Origin: Vulcanisaeta distributa JCM 11217
Lineage (GTDB): Archaea; Thermoproteota; Thermoprotei; Thermoproteales; Thermocladiaceae
NCBI RefSeq assembly: GCF_001316005.1
Contig: NZ_BBBJ01000002.1
Coordinates: 62,001 to 126,000 of the forward strand
Direction of reading: 5' to 3'
Length of the DNA stretch: 64,000 bases
The translations under genes were made by a program, and so were the position numbers. Shown here one piece after another: positions 40,913 through 50,337 of this stretch. How positions within the stretch are numbered: the stretch's first letter is position 1; each line of letters begins with the position of its first letter. Under the pieces are notes generated by a model. It saw only the letters and a list, made by a program, of their open reading frames with translations. It searched no databases and was not told the origin of the DNA.

Positions 40913-42234
40913 TGAGTGCAGGTATTAACGAGTTAATCGAGAGGGCGCGAAATTGGGATAAATCGGCCATAGCTAGGTTAATTACGTTAGCTGAGGATGG
41001 CGTTGAATTACCGCTAAGTATTCAACGTAGGAGTCACGTAATCGGCATAACGGGGGGGCCTCCAGGCTCAGGTAAGAGCACGTTAATTTACGCAATGGCT
41101 AGGAAAATACCCCAGGATAAGAGGATAGCCATTTTAACGATAGATCCCTCAAGCCCATTCACCGGTGGCTCCTTCATGGGTAATAGAATTAGGATGCAGG
41201 AGCTTACCTCAAGACCTAATATATACATTAGGAGTATGGCTACCAGGGGGGGTATTCGTGGTGGGCTTAATTATGCAACAATAGCTGCGGTGAACATACT
41301 TGAGTATGCCGGTGCGGATTACATACTCATCGAGACTGTCGGTGCTGGGCAGTCCGATACCGATGTTAAGTATGTGGCTGACACAATACTCGTCCTAGTA
41401 CCACCACTCTCTGGTGATGAAATTCAAGCGCTTAAGAGTGGTCTTATGGAGATTGGGGATATATACGTCGTTTCAAAGTCCGATAACCAAGCATCTGAAT
41501 CGACATATAGGGATTTATTAGCTATGGTTGACATGATGAGGGAGGTTAAGGGTGATTCCTGGAGACCTACCGTGGTTAAGGTGTCCGGTTTATATGGTTA
41601 TGGAGTTGATGAGTTGCTTAGGTTGATTGATGATAGGTTCAGGGAGTTGATTAATAATGGTAAATTGAATGAAACCCTAACTAGCAGGAGGTTACTTGAA
41701 ATGAGGCTTTACGCATATGACCTACTTGAGAAAAAGCTTATTGAAAGTAAGGAGCTTGAGAATGAAGTTATTAATGGCAAATTATCACCTCAGGAAGCCG
41801 CAAGGAGGTTATTAAGTATGGAGATGCCAAGGCTTGACCATGTGGCCATTGCGGTTAAAGACCTCAACAGCGCTGTTGAGAAGTTCAGGAGATTGGGGGG
41901 GCTTAAGGTTAGTGACCCTGTAATTGTTGAGGAGCAGGGGGGGGTTAAAGTCGTGATGGTGTGGCTTGGTAATACTAGGATTGAATTACTTGAACCACTT
42001 AATCCAAGTTCCACAGTGGCTAAGTTCCTGGAGAGTAGGGGGGGTGAGGGCATTCATCACATAGCCCTTGAGGTTGATGACTTGGATGAGTTCATTAAGA
42101 GGGTTCAGGAGGCAGGTCTTACACTTACTGGTAAACCAAGTAAAGGCGCTGAGGGTATAGTCACGTTCATACACCCAAAGAGCCTTAATGGTGTTCTCCT
42201 TGAGTTAGTTCAGCGTAAGGCTTTCAATGAGTGA
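40912..42234 (+). CDS. MeaB-type mutase chaperone GTPase fused to methylmalonyl-CoA epimerase
   Basis: Residues 1 to about 303 are MeaB/ArgK: P-loop GITGGPPGSGKST (the family has GITGPPGAGKST; a seven-G run adds one Gly), MATRGG, ETVGAGQSDTDVKYVADT, and the C-terminal LSPQEAARRLL. From about 304, MPRLDHVAIAVKDLNSAVEKF onward is a vicinal-oxygen-chelate epimerase with metal ligands His in LDHVAIAV, HHIALEVDDL and the terminal Glu in LLELVQRKAF. There is no linker; a Shine-Dalgarno-like GGAGGT precedes the internal ATGs at the junction, so a separate epimerase start is also possible. Runs at 41896, 41936 and 42038 add Gly. Confidence 0.88.
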   Translation: MSAGINELIERARNWDKSAIARLITLAEDGVELPLSIQRRSHVIGITGGPPGSGKSTLIYAMARKIPQDKRIAILTIDPSSPFTGGSFMGNRIRMQELTSRPNIYIRSMATRGGIRGGLNYATIAAVNILEYAGADYILIETVGAGQSDTDVKYVADTILVLVPPLSGDEIQALKSGLMEIGDIYVVSKSDNQASESTYRDLLAMVDMMREVKGDSWRPTVVKVSGLYGYGVDELLRLIDDRFRELINNGKLNETLTSRRLLEMRLYAYDLLEKKLIESKELENEVINGKLSPQEAARRLLSMEMPRLDHVAIAVKDLNSAVEKFRRLGGLKVSDPVIVEEQGGVKVVMVWLGNTRIELLEPLNPSSTVAKFLESRGGEGIHHIALEVDDLDEFIKRVQEAGLTLTGKPSKGAEGIVTFIHPKSLNGVLLELVQRKAFNE

Positions 42235-42269
42235 TCTTTAAATAATCTAGAGGTGCAGGTTCAGCTTGC

Positions 42270-44065
42270 GTGAAAAAGAGTAGGTCATTTGAGCGTGGCT
42301 ACACAATCGTGTTTAGAGGAGGGGGGGATTCAGTAAAGTATTCATTAATATTACTCACAATAATAGTTCCCTACTTAATGAGTCTATACGTACGTGAAAC
42401 AATAATTACGTACCTTAAGTCGTTAATTATTTACGGTGTGATGTTCCTATCAGTGCTTATAACCCTTAGGGCTATGGTCTCCATACAATCATATAGGGGC
42501 TTTGGTACAACGCTATCGCTATTTAGTACCGCGCTTGCAGTTATAGTCGACTTACTAATAACATTGGTTACTCATAAGTTTGTGGTTGGTTTTGGCGCAT
42601 TATCATTCGTCTTACCATTAAGTGCCATGATAATGGTGTTAAGGGGGGGCCTTGAACATAACGGAAACTCCATGAAAAAGTACATACTATACCACTGTAT
42701 ACCCTGCCGAGCATATTAATCATACAATTAATTTCATTCCTCATGATCGGCACAATAAGCCCTCTGAAATACGTGATTTTAGACCTGGCATTTTACACAT
42801 TCTCCTTCCTATTTATTTACTACGTAATTTTTAAGTTCGAGGCATCATATGGAGGCGTTGATATACTTAGGTTATTTAGTTCATACTTATATACGGCCCT
42901 CTTCGAGTACTCAGAGCCATTTGAGAGGGAATTGAGCAAGAGGTCTGTGATTAAAGACGTTAAGGTGCACCTATTCATGCTTAATCACGACAATAATGTC
43001 TATACAGTCACAATACCTGAGCTGCATGCCGGTCCAATAGCCAAGGTAGGCGGTGGCTATTTAATTAGCGACCTTGTTAACGAGTTAAGTCGCTATGTCG
43101 ACCCAGTGGTTTATATGCATGGTGTTGGTAGTCATGAGCTGGATCCGGCGACGAGGATTGATGTGCGTAGAGTGGTTAGGGCGGTGGCTAGTAAGGTTAG
43201 GGAGTATTTAAGTGGACATTACGTAAGTGATGAGTGCATTGGAAAGATGCCCATTCAGATACAAAGTCGTAACTTTAGGGTAACGCATATACCACTTTGT
43301 GAGCGGTCACTCGTGATTGTTAGTCGACTTATCAAGTCCAGTGACGATATTCCTCTTAATGTTTATGAGGAATTGAAAAAGAGAGTAAAGCTCAATTGGG
43401 ATAATGTAATATTAGTTGATGCTCAAAATTATTATTCAGATGATAATACGTGGGACGAGGACGACATTAACGAACTAGCATCGTTACTAAGTAAGATTGG
43501 GGGGGAATTGGAAGACCAAAGGCTCGAAGTAAGATCATGTGTAAATCACGTACCTAAGCACGCCTTTGGACCAATACAGTTTGAGATTGGTGATAATGGC
43601 TTAATAACATGGGGGGGCTTAGATATAAATGGTAAAAAAGTCCTGCTGGTTATATTTGATGGTAATAATCTAAGGAGGGAATTGGCTGATGCAATAATCA
43701 ATGAGTTTAAGGGTATTTTTGATATTGTCGAGGTCCTAACCACGGATAATCACCAGTACACGGGCATTGCCAGGTTCACGAGAAGTAGGGGGGGGTATAA
43801 GATCGTTGGTGATTCGATAAGCCATGAATTAATAATGAGAAATGTAAGGAGAAGTGTTAAGCATTGCCTCGGTAACCTGGCAATAACCCATGTGAAGTAT
43901 TACCCAGTCATTGTTGAGGGTGTTAGGTTGATAGGTGATTCATTTAATAACATGGTGAGGGCTGCTGAGAGGGGCACTATGGATTGGAAGAAGCACTTCA
44001 CAGTATTGATAATACTGCCGATACTAACGATGATGATCCTAGGAATAATACTCGGTATTCTTTAA
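42270..44065 (+). CDS. DUF2070 family membrane protein
   Basis: About 595 residues after joining two frames at 42692-42693 (CC for CCC, giving YPLYTLPSILIIQLISF). Six or so N-terminal membrane helices, a long soluble domain with PELHAGPIAKVGGGYLISDL and HGVGSHELDPAT, and one C-terminal membrane helix match the archaeal DUF2070 family as I remember it. The conserved His and acidic residues in the soluble part suggest a metal-dependent enzyme (inference). Start taken at TTG 42270. Confidence 0.7.
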
Positions 44066-44123
44066 TACTTAATAAATACAAAAGGTTTAATAGAGAGGTC
44101 TACGTGATTAATCAGGAAGGGAT

Positions 44124-44597
44124 ATGGGTTCCGAGGATCTAAAAAGGCAGGCAATAAGGGCTCACATAGTTGGATTAATAACCAGACTTGAGAATTGGGT
44201 TAAGGATCAGAAGAAGTTCATGGATGAACTGCAGAAGTACGGCGACTACATAGTGACCCAGGATAGGTTATCACTATTACTTTCAGCACAGGCAATGCTA
44301 TACTACATAGAAAGGACGCTCAAGGACTTCGAGTCCTGGTTAAACAACCCAATGATAACATCGATAATGCCTATAGACATGCTAAAGGAGTTGGAGGAGA
44401 GGCTTAGGGATATAGCAATTGAGTTCGTAAAGCTCGATATAGACCATACGAGCAAGTACGTGGATATACTCAAGAAAATGGAGAATGAGAATGAGATACC
44501 AGACATACTAAGGCTCTATATTGAGCAGAGGGGGGGTATTGTGCCGCAGAGGGGGGGTCAGCAGGGAGAGCAGGGTGAGGTACCGAGGTTCATGTAA
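44124..44597 (+). CDS. Conserved helical archaeal protein (possibly DUF2153)
   Basis: 157 residues, mostly alpha-helical and charged. LITRLENWVKDQKKFMDEL and LSAQAMLYYIERTLKDFESWL resemble the crenarchaeal DUF2153 family, recalled without a search. The Gln/Gly-rich tail has two seven-G runs (44530, 44550). It follows the DUF2070 gene. Confidence 0.5.
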   Translation: MGSEDLKRQAIRAHIVGLITRLENWVKDQKKFMDELQKYGDYIVTQDRLSLLLSAQAMLYYIERTLKDFESWLNNPMITSIMPIDMLKELEERLRDIAIEFVKLDIDHTSKYVDILKKMENENEIPDILRLYIEQRGGIVPQRGGQQGEQGEVPRFM

Positions 44598-44617
44598 TCA
44601 AATTAATACCATTTCCC

Positions 44618-44998
44618 TTATTTTTTCTCGCTAATTTCATTTAAATAATCCCTAATTATCTGAATAGCGTCCTTACCAAACATCTTAATTATTAAACCAA
44701 TATGCTCCCTAATTATCTCACTCTTAACCTCATACGGTATTGATAATTCATAGACGAACTGCCTAACGTTATTAATAACCTTCTCACGCTTATTAATAAA
44801 TCCCCCCCTGGTGTATAATCTGCTCAATACCGTGAGCACCGTGGTGTAGGCAGTCTTCCTACCCCCCCTCCTCGTCAACTCCTCCCAAATCGTCATTGCC
44901 GTAGCCTCCTTAAGCTCATTAAGTATGCCAATAACCTCAGCCTCAAGTGGTCCAATCATCAGTAGAAGCCTTCTTCTGCGCTCACTTTGCTCCATCAT
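44618..44998 (-). CDS. BlaI/MecI-like winged-helix repressor
   Basis: 126 residues. GPLEAEVIGILNELKEATAMTIWEEL and AYTTVLTVLSRLYTRGGF are the BlaI/CopY winged-helix signature. Such repressors act as dimers and respond to antibiotics or copper in bacteria; the archaeal target is unknown. It is convergent with the upstream helical protein. Two seven-C runs (44804, 44864) add Gly. Confidence 0.78.
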   Translation of the reverse strand: MMEQSERRRRLLLMIGPLEAEVIGILNELKEATAMTIWEELTRRGGRKTAYTTVLTVLSRLYTRGGFINKREKVINNVRQFVYELSIPYEVKSEIIREHIGLIIKMFGKDAIQIIRDYLNEISEKK

Positions 44999-45039
44999 GT
45001 GGATTTACACGTGTAGTTTTATAAACCTAACACACAGGT

Positions 45040-45887
45040 CTAAAACTTACCAACTTTAATATCTAGCCTAACCTTATACACATATGGAGCATAATCTCTA
45101 ACAATCCTCCTATTAATAACGTTACACTCATAACCCAATTCGCCACAATAACTCTTAACCAAGCTCTCAGCCTCGCCGTAGGGATTCTCCTCAGTACCTA
45201 GGTGATAGAAATGTATAATACCGCCATCTTTAACACACATTAATGATTGCTTAAGGAACCTATGGGCGCCCAAGGGAAGTGTTAGTATAACCCTATCAAC
45301 GTCGTGGAATAACCCATTAGCCTTGCAGCATCACCAAGCAGTGGTAATACCTTACCCTCAAGCCTATTTAACTTAATATTATCAAGCATGTAGTAGTAGG
45401 CATGCTCATTAAGCTCAATGGCAATCACCAACCTAACCAATGGTTGCGCCTTTAAAATGGCGATTGCGTAAGGACCGACACCAGCAAATGGGTATAAAAT
45501 AACCTCATTAGGCCGTACCTGCCTAGCAATATCCTCCCTATCACCCTGATCCCTAGGTGAGAAGTAAGCCTTAGTGGGATCCACCTTAATTAGGTAGTTG
45601 CCCTCTTTATGAATAACCTCCGTAGGTCCAGGAACCAGGGCTTCATACCTATACAGCCTAAACTCGCCCTCCCTAGCCCCCCCAATTCTCCTAAGCACGG
45701 TTTTAACATGCTTATTCAACTTGATTATTGCCTCACCTATCACGAACTTGTAACTCTCAAGCTCAGGTGGTATTTCAATAATGGCAATCGCGCCAGACCT
45801 AGAGCCAACTATGTCGAAACTCCTTGGTATTTTGTCCCAAAGCTCCCTAGGTATTAATGGCTTAACAACCTCCTTAAGTGTTGGCAC
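45040..45887 (-). CDS. trm5: tRNA (guanine37-N1)-methyltransferase Trm5
   Basis: Class I SAM enzyme making m1G37 (or the first step of wyosine). SFDIVGSRSGAIAIIEIP, VKTVLRRIGGAREGEFRLY, KVDPTKAYFSPRDQGDREDIA, PFAGVGPYAIAIL and TLPLGAHRFL are in family order. The frame breaks at 45313-45315 (CCC for CCCC, giving LMGLFHDVDRVILTLPLG). About 282 residues after repair. Start ATG 45887. Confidence 0.9.
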
Positions 45888-45984
45888 TACCTAATGATGA
45901 AGTGTGGGTGCACTTAAATTTGATTTAGTCCGCGGTGCCCGTGTAGAATAAAAATTAATAAGTGCTGTAAAACTCTGTAAATCG

Positions 45985-47424
45985 ATGAGCAAGATCATAG
46001 AGTCTGTACCAGGCATTGTGTCTTACAGTACGGTTAGGGAGGTTAAGGGCCCATTGATTGTTATCGAGAAGACTAGGGGGCGTCGCCTATAACGAGATTG
46101 GTGAGGTTACTGGGCCTGATGGTGAGCCGAGGATGGTTCAGGTAGTTGAGGTTGGTGATAATTACGCAGTTGCCCAGGTACTAACCGGCACGCTTGGTTT
46201 GCCGGCCAAGGGCAGTACTGTGAGGTTTTATGGGAGGACCCTTAGGATACCAGTTAGTGAGGATTTACTGGGTAGGGTACTCGATGGTAAGGGGGGGCAG
46301 CCTAGGGATGGATTGCCACTACCGCCTGCTGAGGAGTACCTGGACATAAATGGCGAACCACTCAATCCATATGCCAGGGAGTACCCTGAGGAACCAATAG
46401 AGACTGGTGTCAGCGCAATTGATGGGTTAAACACCATGGTTAGGGGTCAGAAGTTACCTATATTCAGTGGCACGGGGGGGCTTCCGCATAACATGCTTGC
46501 TGCCCAAGTCGCTAGGCAGGCAACGGTTAGGGGGGGTCATGAGGAGGAGTTCGCAATAATCTTCGCGGCAATGGGCCTTAAGTCTGAGGAGGCTCTATTC
46601 TTCCTTAATGAGTTTAGAAGGACCGGTGCATTGAGGAGGTTGGTCATGGTTTTAAACCTGGCTAGTGACCCAATTGCGGAGAGGATATTAACACCAAGGA
46701 CTGCATTAACAATCGCTGAGTACCTGGCATGGTACAGGGATTACCACGTACTCGTCATACTAACGGACATGACAAACTACGCAGAGGCTCTTAGGGAGTT
46801 GTCATCATCAAAGGGTGAATTGCCTGGTAGGCGTGGTTACCCAGGTTACATGTACACGGACTTCGCGACTATTTATGAGAGGACTGGCAGGGCTAAGGGT
46901 AAGAAGGGTAGTATTACCCAGTTCCCAATACTCACGATGCCTCACGACGACATAACACACCCAATACCAGACCTGACCGGCTACATAACTGAGGGTCAAT
47001 TAGTGCTTAGTAGGTCACTATGGGGTAAGGGCATTTACCCACCGTTTGATGTGATAATGAGCCTATCGAGGCTCATGAAGGACGCGGTTGGTGAGGGTAA
47101 GACGAGGGATGACCATAAGTACGTGGCTAACCAATTAATTGCTGCTACTCAAGGGCGTTGGACGTTAGGAACCTAGCCCTACTCGTTGGTGAGACCAACC
47201 TGAGCTGGCGTGAGAGGAGGTACCTTAGGTTTGCTGAGCAGTTTGAGCGTAAATTCATCAACCAGGGCTATTACGAGAGGAGAACCTTTGAGCAGACACT
47301 CGATATTGCTTGGGATGTTATTAGTATATTACCTGAGGATGAATTAACGAACGTACCACCCGACATATCCAAGAGGTATTATAGGCGTTCAATATTTGAG
47401 TCCATAAAGGACGTGGGCGCATAA
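45985..47424 (+). CDS. atpB: A/V-type ATP synthase subunit B
   Basis: Non-catalytic regulatory subunit of the A1 head. [23 protein letters not shown], the [18 protein letters not shown] region (family: GSGLPHN), [42 protein letters not shown] and [26 protein letters not shown] are diagnostic. Breaks at 46076-46080 (five G for four, giving [12 protein letters not shown]) and 47153-47155 (GGG for GGGG, giving [15 protein letters not shown]). Seven-G runs at 46289, 46473 and 46529 add Gly. No other ATPase gene is adjacent. Confidence 0.94.
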
Positions 47425-47523
47425 AATTAGCACTTTGTAAATAATGTTAATTCCTTCGATCGAAGATACTTACATAGTTCACGGCAGAGAATCTTAATAA
47501 ATCCTGTAATTATCTAATTCTCC

Positions 47524-47737
47524 ATGCCAAAGACTAAGGCGAAGGAAAAGATGGTGCTGATAAGCGTGCACATACCCAAGCAAATGCTTGAGGAGCTAGA
47601 TGAATTCGTGAAGCAGGGAATATTCCCCCAGCAGGAGCGAGGCAATTAGAATAGCAATAAGGGACTTGCTCTATAGGGAGAATTCGAGAAGCAAGACGCA
47701 GAATGTGGAGGATCTAATATTATTACCTGGTAGGTAA
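47524..47737 (+). CDS. Small ribbon-helix-helix (CopG-type) regulator
   Basis: A 71-residue gene visible only after repairing 47625-47629 (five C for four). MVLISVHIPKQMLEELDEFV then FPSRSEAIRIAIRDLLYRE is a textbook RHH fold: a basic strand, two helices and the conserved SRSEAIR turn. It probably binds DNA as a dimer. It stands alone between the ATPase subunit and ubiX, in a gap of about 460 bases otherwise empty of genes. Confidence 0.8.
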
Positions 47738-47887
47738 TGATAAGTATGACCGTAGTGAGATCAATAAAAATAATAAAATGCAACGATCAATTACTTCTTT
47801 TAAAATAATTTTATATAAGAGTATATATTATACATAGTTAATACACTTAGACATTAACGTTATTTATAGGCTCTCCTTAATAATGAT

Positions 47888-48468
47888 GTGAGGAGAATAA
47901 TAGTGGGCATAACAGGGGGGGCAAGCGGCGTTATTTATGGCGTTAGGTTTCTGGAGATGGTTAAGAAATACGCAACAGACTCAGAGATACATCTCATTGT
48001 GAGTAATACAGCAATTGGCATATTAAAGTACGAGGTTGGGCTTGATAAAGCATCATTATCAAAATTCGCCGACAGAAGCTATGACGAAAATGAATTAGAC
48101 GCACCAATAGCCAGCGGTTCGTTTAAGCATGATGGTATGGTAATCATTCCCTGCTCGATGAAGACCTTGGCATCCATAGCCCATGGAATAACAGATAACC
48201 TAATCACTAGGGCGGCCGATGTGGCGCTGAAAGAACGGAGAAAGTTAATCTTAGTAATTAGAGAAACGCCGCTCAATTTAATACATATTAAGAACATGGA
48301 ATTGGTCACGTTGGCCGGCGCCATTGTAATGCCCGCAGCCCCCCCGCGTTTTATAATAGGCCGAGGACTATTGATGATATGGTGAACTTCATAGTTGGTA
48401 GGGTCCTTGACCTACTGGGTATTGAGAATGACCTTTACAGGAGATGGAGCGGCTACCCCAGTGAGTAG
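47888..48468 (+). CDS. ubiX: UbiX-like flavin prenyltransferase
   Basis: Makes prenylated FMN for UbiD-type decarboxylases. [21 protein letters not shown] is the FMN-binding start; the family has GITGASG, and the seven-G run at 47921 adds one Gly. [20 protein letters not shown] and [20 protein letters not shown] are diagnostic. The frame breaks at 48339-48345 (seven C for five, giving [17 protein letters not shown]). GTG start. No ubiD is in the window. Confidence 0.9.
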
Positions 48469-48514
48469 CATAGTAATTTAAGAATGGGTTTGTTAAAACG
48501 GTATCAATAGGATT

Positions 48515-49657
48515 ATGGATGTTCCAATGTGCACGAGGTGCGGCAGGAGACCAGCAAACTACTATAGGGTATCCAGTGGTGAGAGGCTTTGTCTCAACTG
48601 CCTGTTTAAGTCTATTGAGGATACTGTGCTTTGGACTATTAGGAGGTATCGATTAATAAGTGATGGTGATAAGGTTGGTATCGCGATAAGTGGTGGTAAG
48701 GATAGCCTGACCCTAATGTACCTACTGGGTAAGTTTAGGAGGCAGGGCAAGATACCTAGGGATGTTGAGTTAATAGCGTTTAGCATTAATGAGGGTCATC
48801 CCTATAGCTGTTTTTATAGGATGGCTAGGGTTGATTATGTGCAGAAATTGAGTGAGGAATTCAACATACCCTATAGGGTATACACCTTCAAGGAGTTATT
48901 CGGTGTAACCGCCAGTGACGTGGCGCATGGCCTATGGTCCAGGGGGGGTATTAATGTGCACATGTGCACAATAGATGGCGTGTTAAGGCGTAGGGCAATG
49001 AACATAATTGGTCGTCAACTCGGTCTAACGAAGATAGCCACTGGGCACAACCTGGATGATGAAGCTCAGACAGTATTACTTAACGTACTTAGCAATGACT
49101 TAGATAGGTTTGCGTGGTTCGGCCCAAGGCCGGAGGTGGATAGGGAGGGTTTCATACCAAGGATTAAGCCCCTTCGCTTCGTTAGGGAGGAGGAGATCGC
49201 GATATATGCCTATTATCACGGGATACCGCTAATGGAGCTTGAGTGCCCCCCCTTCGTATATAGTAACCCTAGGTATGAGCTTAAGTTCACACTTGCCCGC
49301 TGGGAGAGGGATAACCCAAATATTAAGTATTCCCTGGTATCCTTCGGCGATTCACTAGCAAACCTAATGGGTGAGAAGGCTGTGAATGTGCCACTAAAGA
49401 GGTGTAGGTACTGTGGTGAACCAACATCAAGCGATGTGTGCAGGGTTTGTGAATTAATGAATAGGGCAGGTTTATTGGAGAAGTACCTGAATCATTTAAG
49501 GACTCTGAAACTTATAGATACGCAATCCCCCCCTCGTAGCTCTTACCCACGGCCTCAACATTACTCTTTAGGATCTGTGATAGGAATCCCGTGTAGTACT
49601 CAATCATTAATTCCTCCATTACGTGCTTATCATTCAATTCGGAACAGGACCTTATAG
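48515..49657 (+). CDS. NcsA/TtuA/Ctu1-type tRNA 2-thiouridine synthase
   Basis: PP-loop ATPase with N-terminal zinc finger (CTRCGRRPANYY, LCLNCL), AISGGKDSLTLMYLL, central Cys in HMCTIDGVLRRRAMN, ATGHNLDDEAQTVLLN and a C-terminal zinc finger (CRYCGEP, CRVCELM). It thiolates U34 or U54 of tRNA. The 3' end is uncertain: with seven or four C at 49527 the frame runs to 49657, overlapping the convergent ACT gene by 146 nt; with five it stops near 49540. Confidence 0.87.
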   Translation: MDVPMCTRCGRRPANYYRVSSGERLCLNCLFKSIEDTVLWTIRRYRLISDGDKVGIAISGGKDSLTLMYLLGKFRRQGKIPRDVELIAFSINEGHPYSCFYRMARVDYVQKLSEEFNIPYRVYTFKELFGVTASDVAHGLWSRGGINVHMCTIDGVLRRRAMNIIGRQLGLTKIATGHNLDDEAQTVLLNVLSNDLDRFAWFGPRPEVDREGFIPRIKPLRFVREEEIAIYAYYHGIPLMELECPPFVYSNPRYELKFTLARWERDNPNIKYSLVSFGDSLANLMGEKAVNVPLKRCRYCGEPTSSDVCRVCELMNRAGLLEKYLNHLRTLKLIDTQSPPRSSYPRPQHYSLGSVIGIPCSTQSLIPPLRAYHSIRNRTL

Positions 49658-50210
49658 TAATGGTTCCATTCCTTTCAATTAATACGACCTTGCCTAACCC
49701 CCCCCTGAACTGCCCAATCTTAATTAGCTCACCGAGATTGCTATTACGTAGGAGTGAAGCATCGTAGGCTCCAAGGTCCCTAACTATCCTCCTAAACTCA
49801 GGGTTTGTTAATAAGTCCTTAACCCTCTCAAGTTCCACCACCAGCACTTGCTTATCCCTGAAGGTGGGCATTATCATTGACGGTACCATAAAGGCCTCCT
49901 TCTCAACAATCCTATACCTAACCCACTCAACGAAGGAGAATTTCTTCAATTCCTTCTCCAGGTCATTTAATGATGTGTCCATGTTTGTGAGGTCAACAAC
50001 GAAGTGCAGGAGTAATTGTGTCCTATTGACTGATATGTTGAGTATGTTTATTCCGTGATCAGCGAAGACGTTGGATAGGGCAGCGAGTATTCCCGGCTTA
50101 TCTGCGGTGAACTTAATTAGGAATTCGCCAAGTACCTTGTCCTTACCCTCAAATGACATTGCAAAGTCCCTATACAATACCTCCACAAGCAACCCCCCCC
50201 AAGAAGCCAT
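49512..50210 (-). CDS. ACT-domain protein
   Basis: 232 residues. EFLIKFTADKPGILAALSNVFADHGINILNI is an ACT domain, which usually binds amino acids and regulates enzymes. The remaining 150 residues are conserved-looking but unrecognised (RRIVRDLGAYDASLLRNSN). Runs of eight at 50193 and 49698 and of seven at 49527 add Gly. An inner Met in MSFEGKDKVLGEF may be the true start. Confidence 0.65.
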   Translation of the reverse strand: MASWGGLLVEVLYRDFAMSFEGKDKVLGEFLIKFTADKPGILAALSNVFADHGINILNISVNRTQLLLHFVVDLTNMDTSLNDLEKELKKFSFVEWVRYRIVEKEAFMVPSMIMPTFRDKQVLVVELERVKDLLTNPEFRRIVRDLGAYDASLLRNSNLGELIKIGQFRGGLGKVVLIERNGTITIRSCSELNDKHVMEELMIEYYTGFLSQILKSNVEAVGKSYEGGIAYL

Positions 50211-50337
50211 GGTTTAAAAACTTATTTGCTATGTAATTCACGAGATATATCCAACGTTGGTTCACGTATTATTGCGCAACATGGATGAGTTATCTTTTAA
50301 AGGTGCTCTGAAGTTAGGTGTTGGGACCTCTATTGGT

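Noticed and set aside
45888-45950. C/D box sRNA suggested by an ATGATGA match
   Set aside because: No D box (CTGA) lies at a suitable distance and the match is in a promoter region between divergent genes.
47425-47523. Possible riboswitch or small RNA before the RHH gene
   Set aside because: AT-rich with no stable stem that I can see; more simply an intergenic promoter region.
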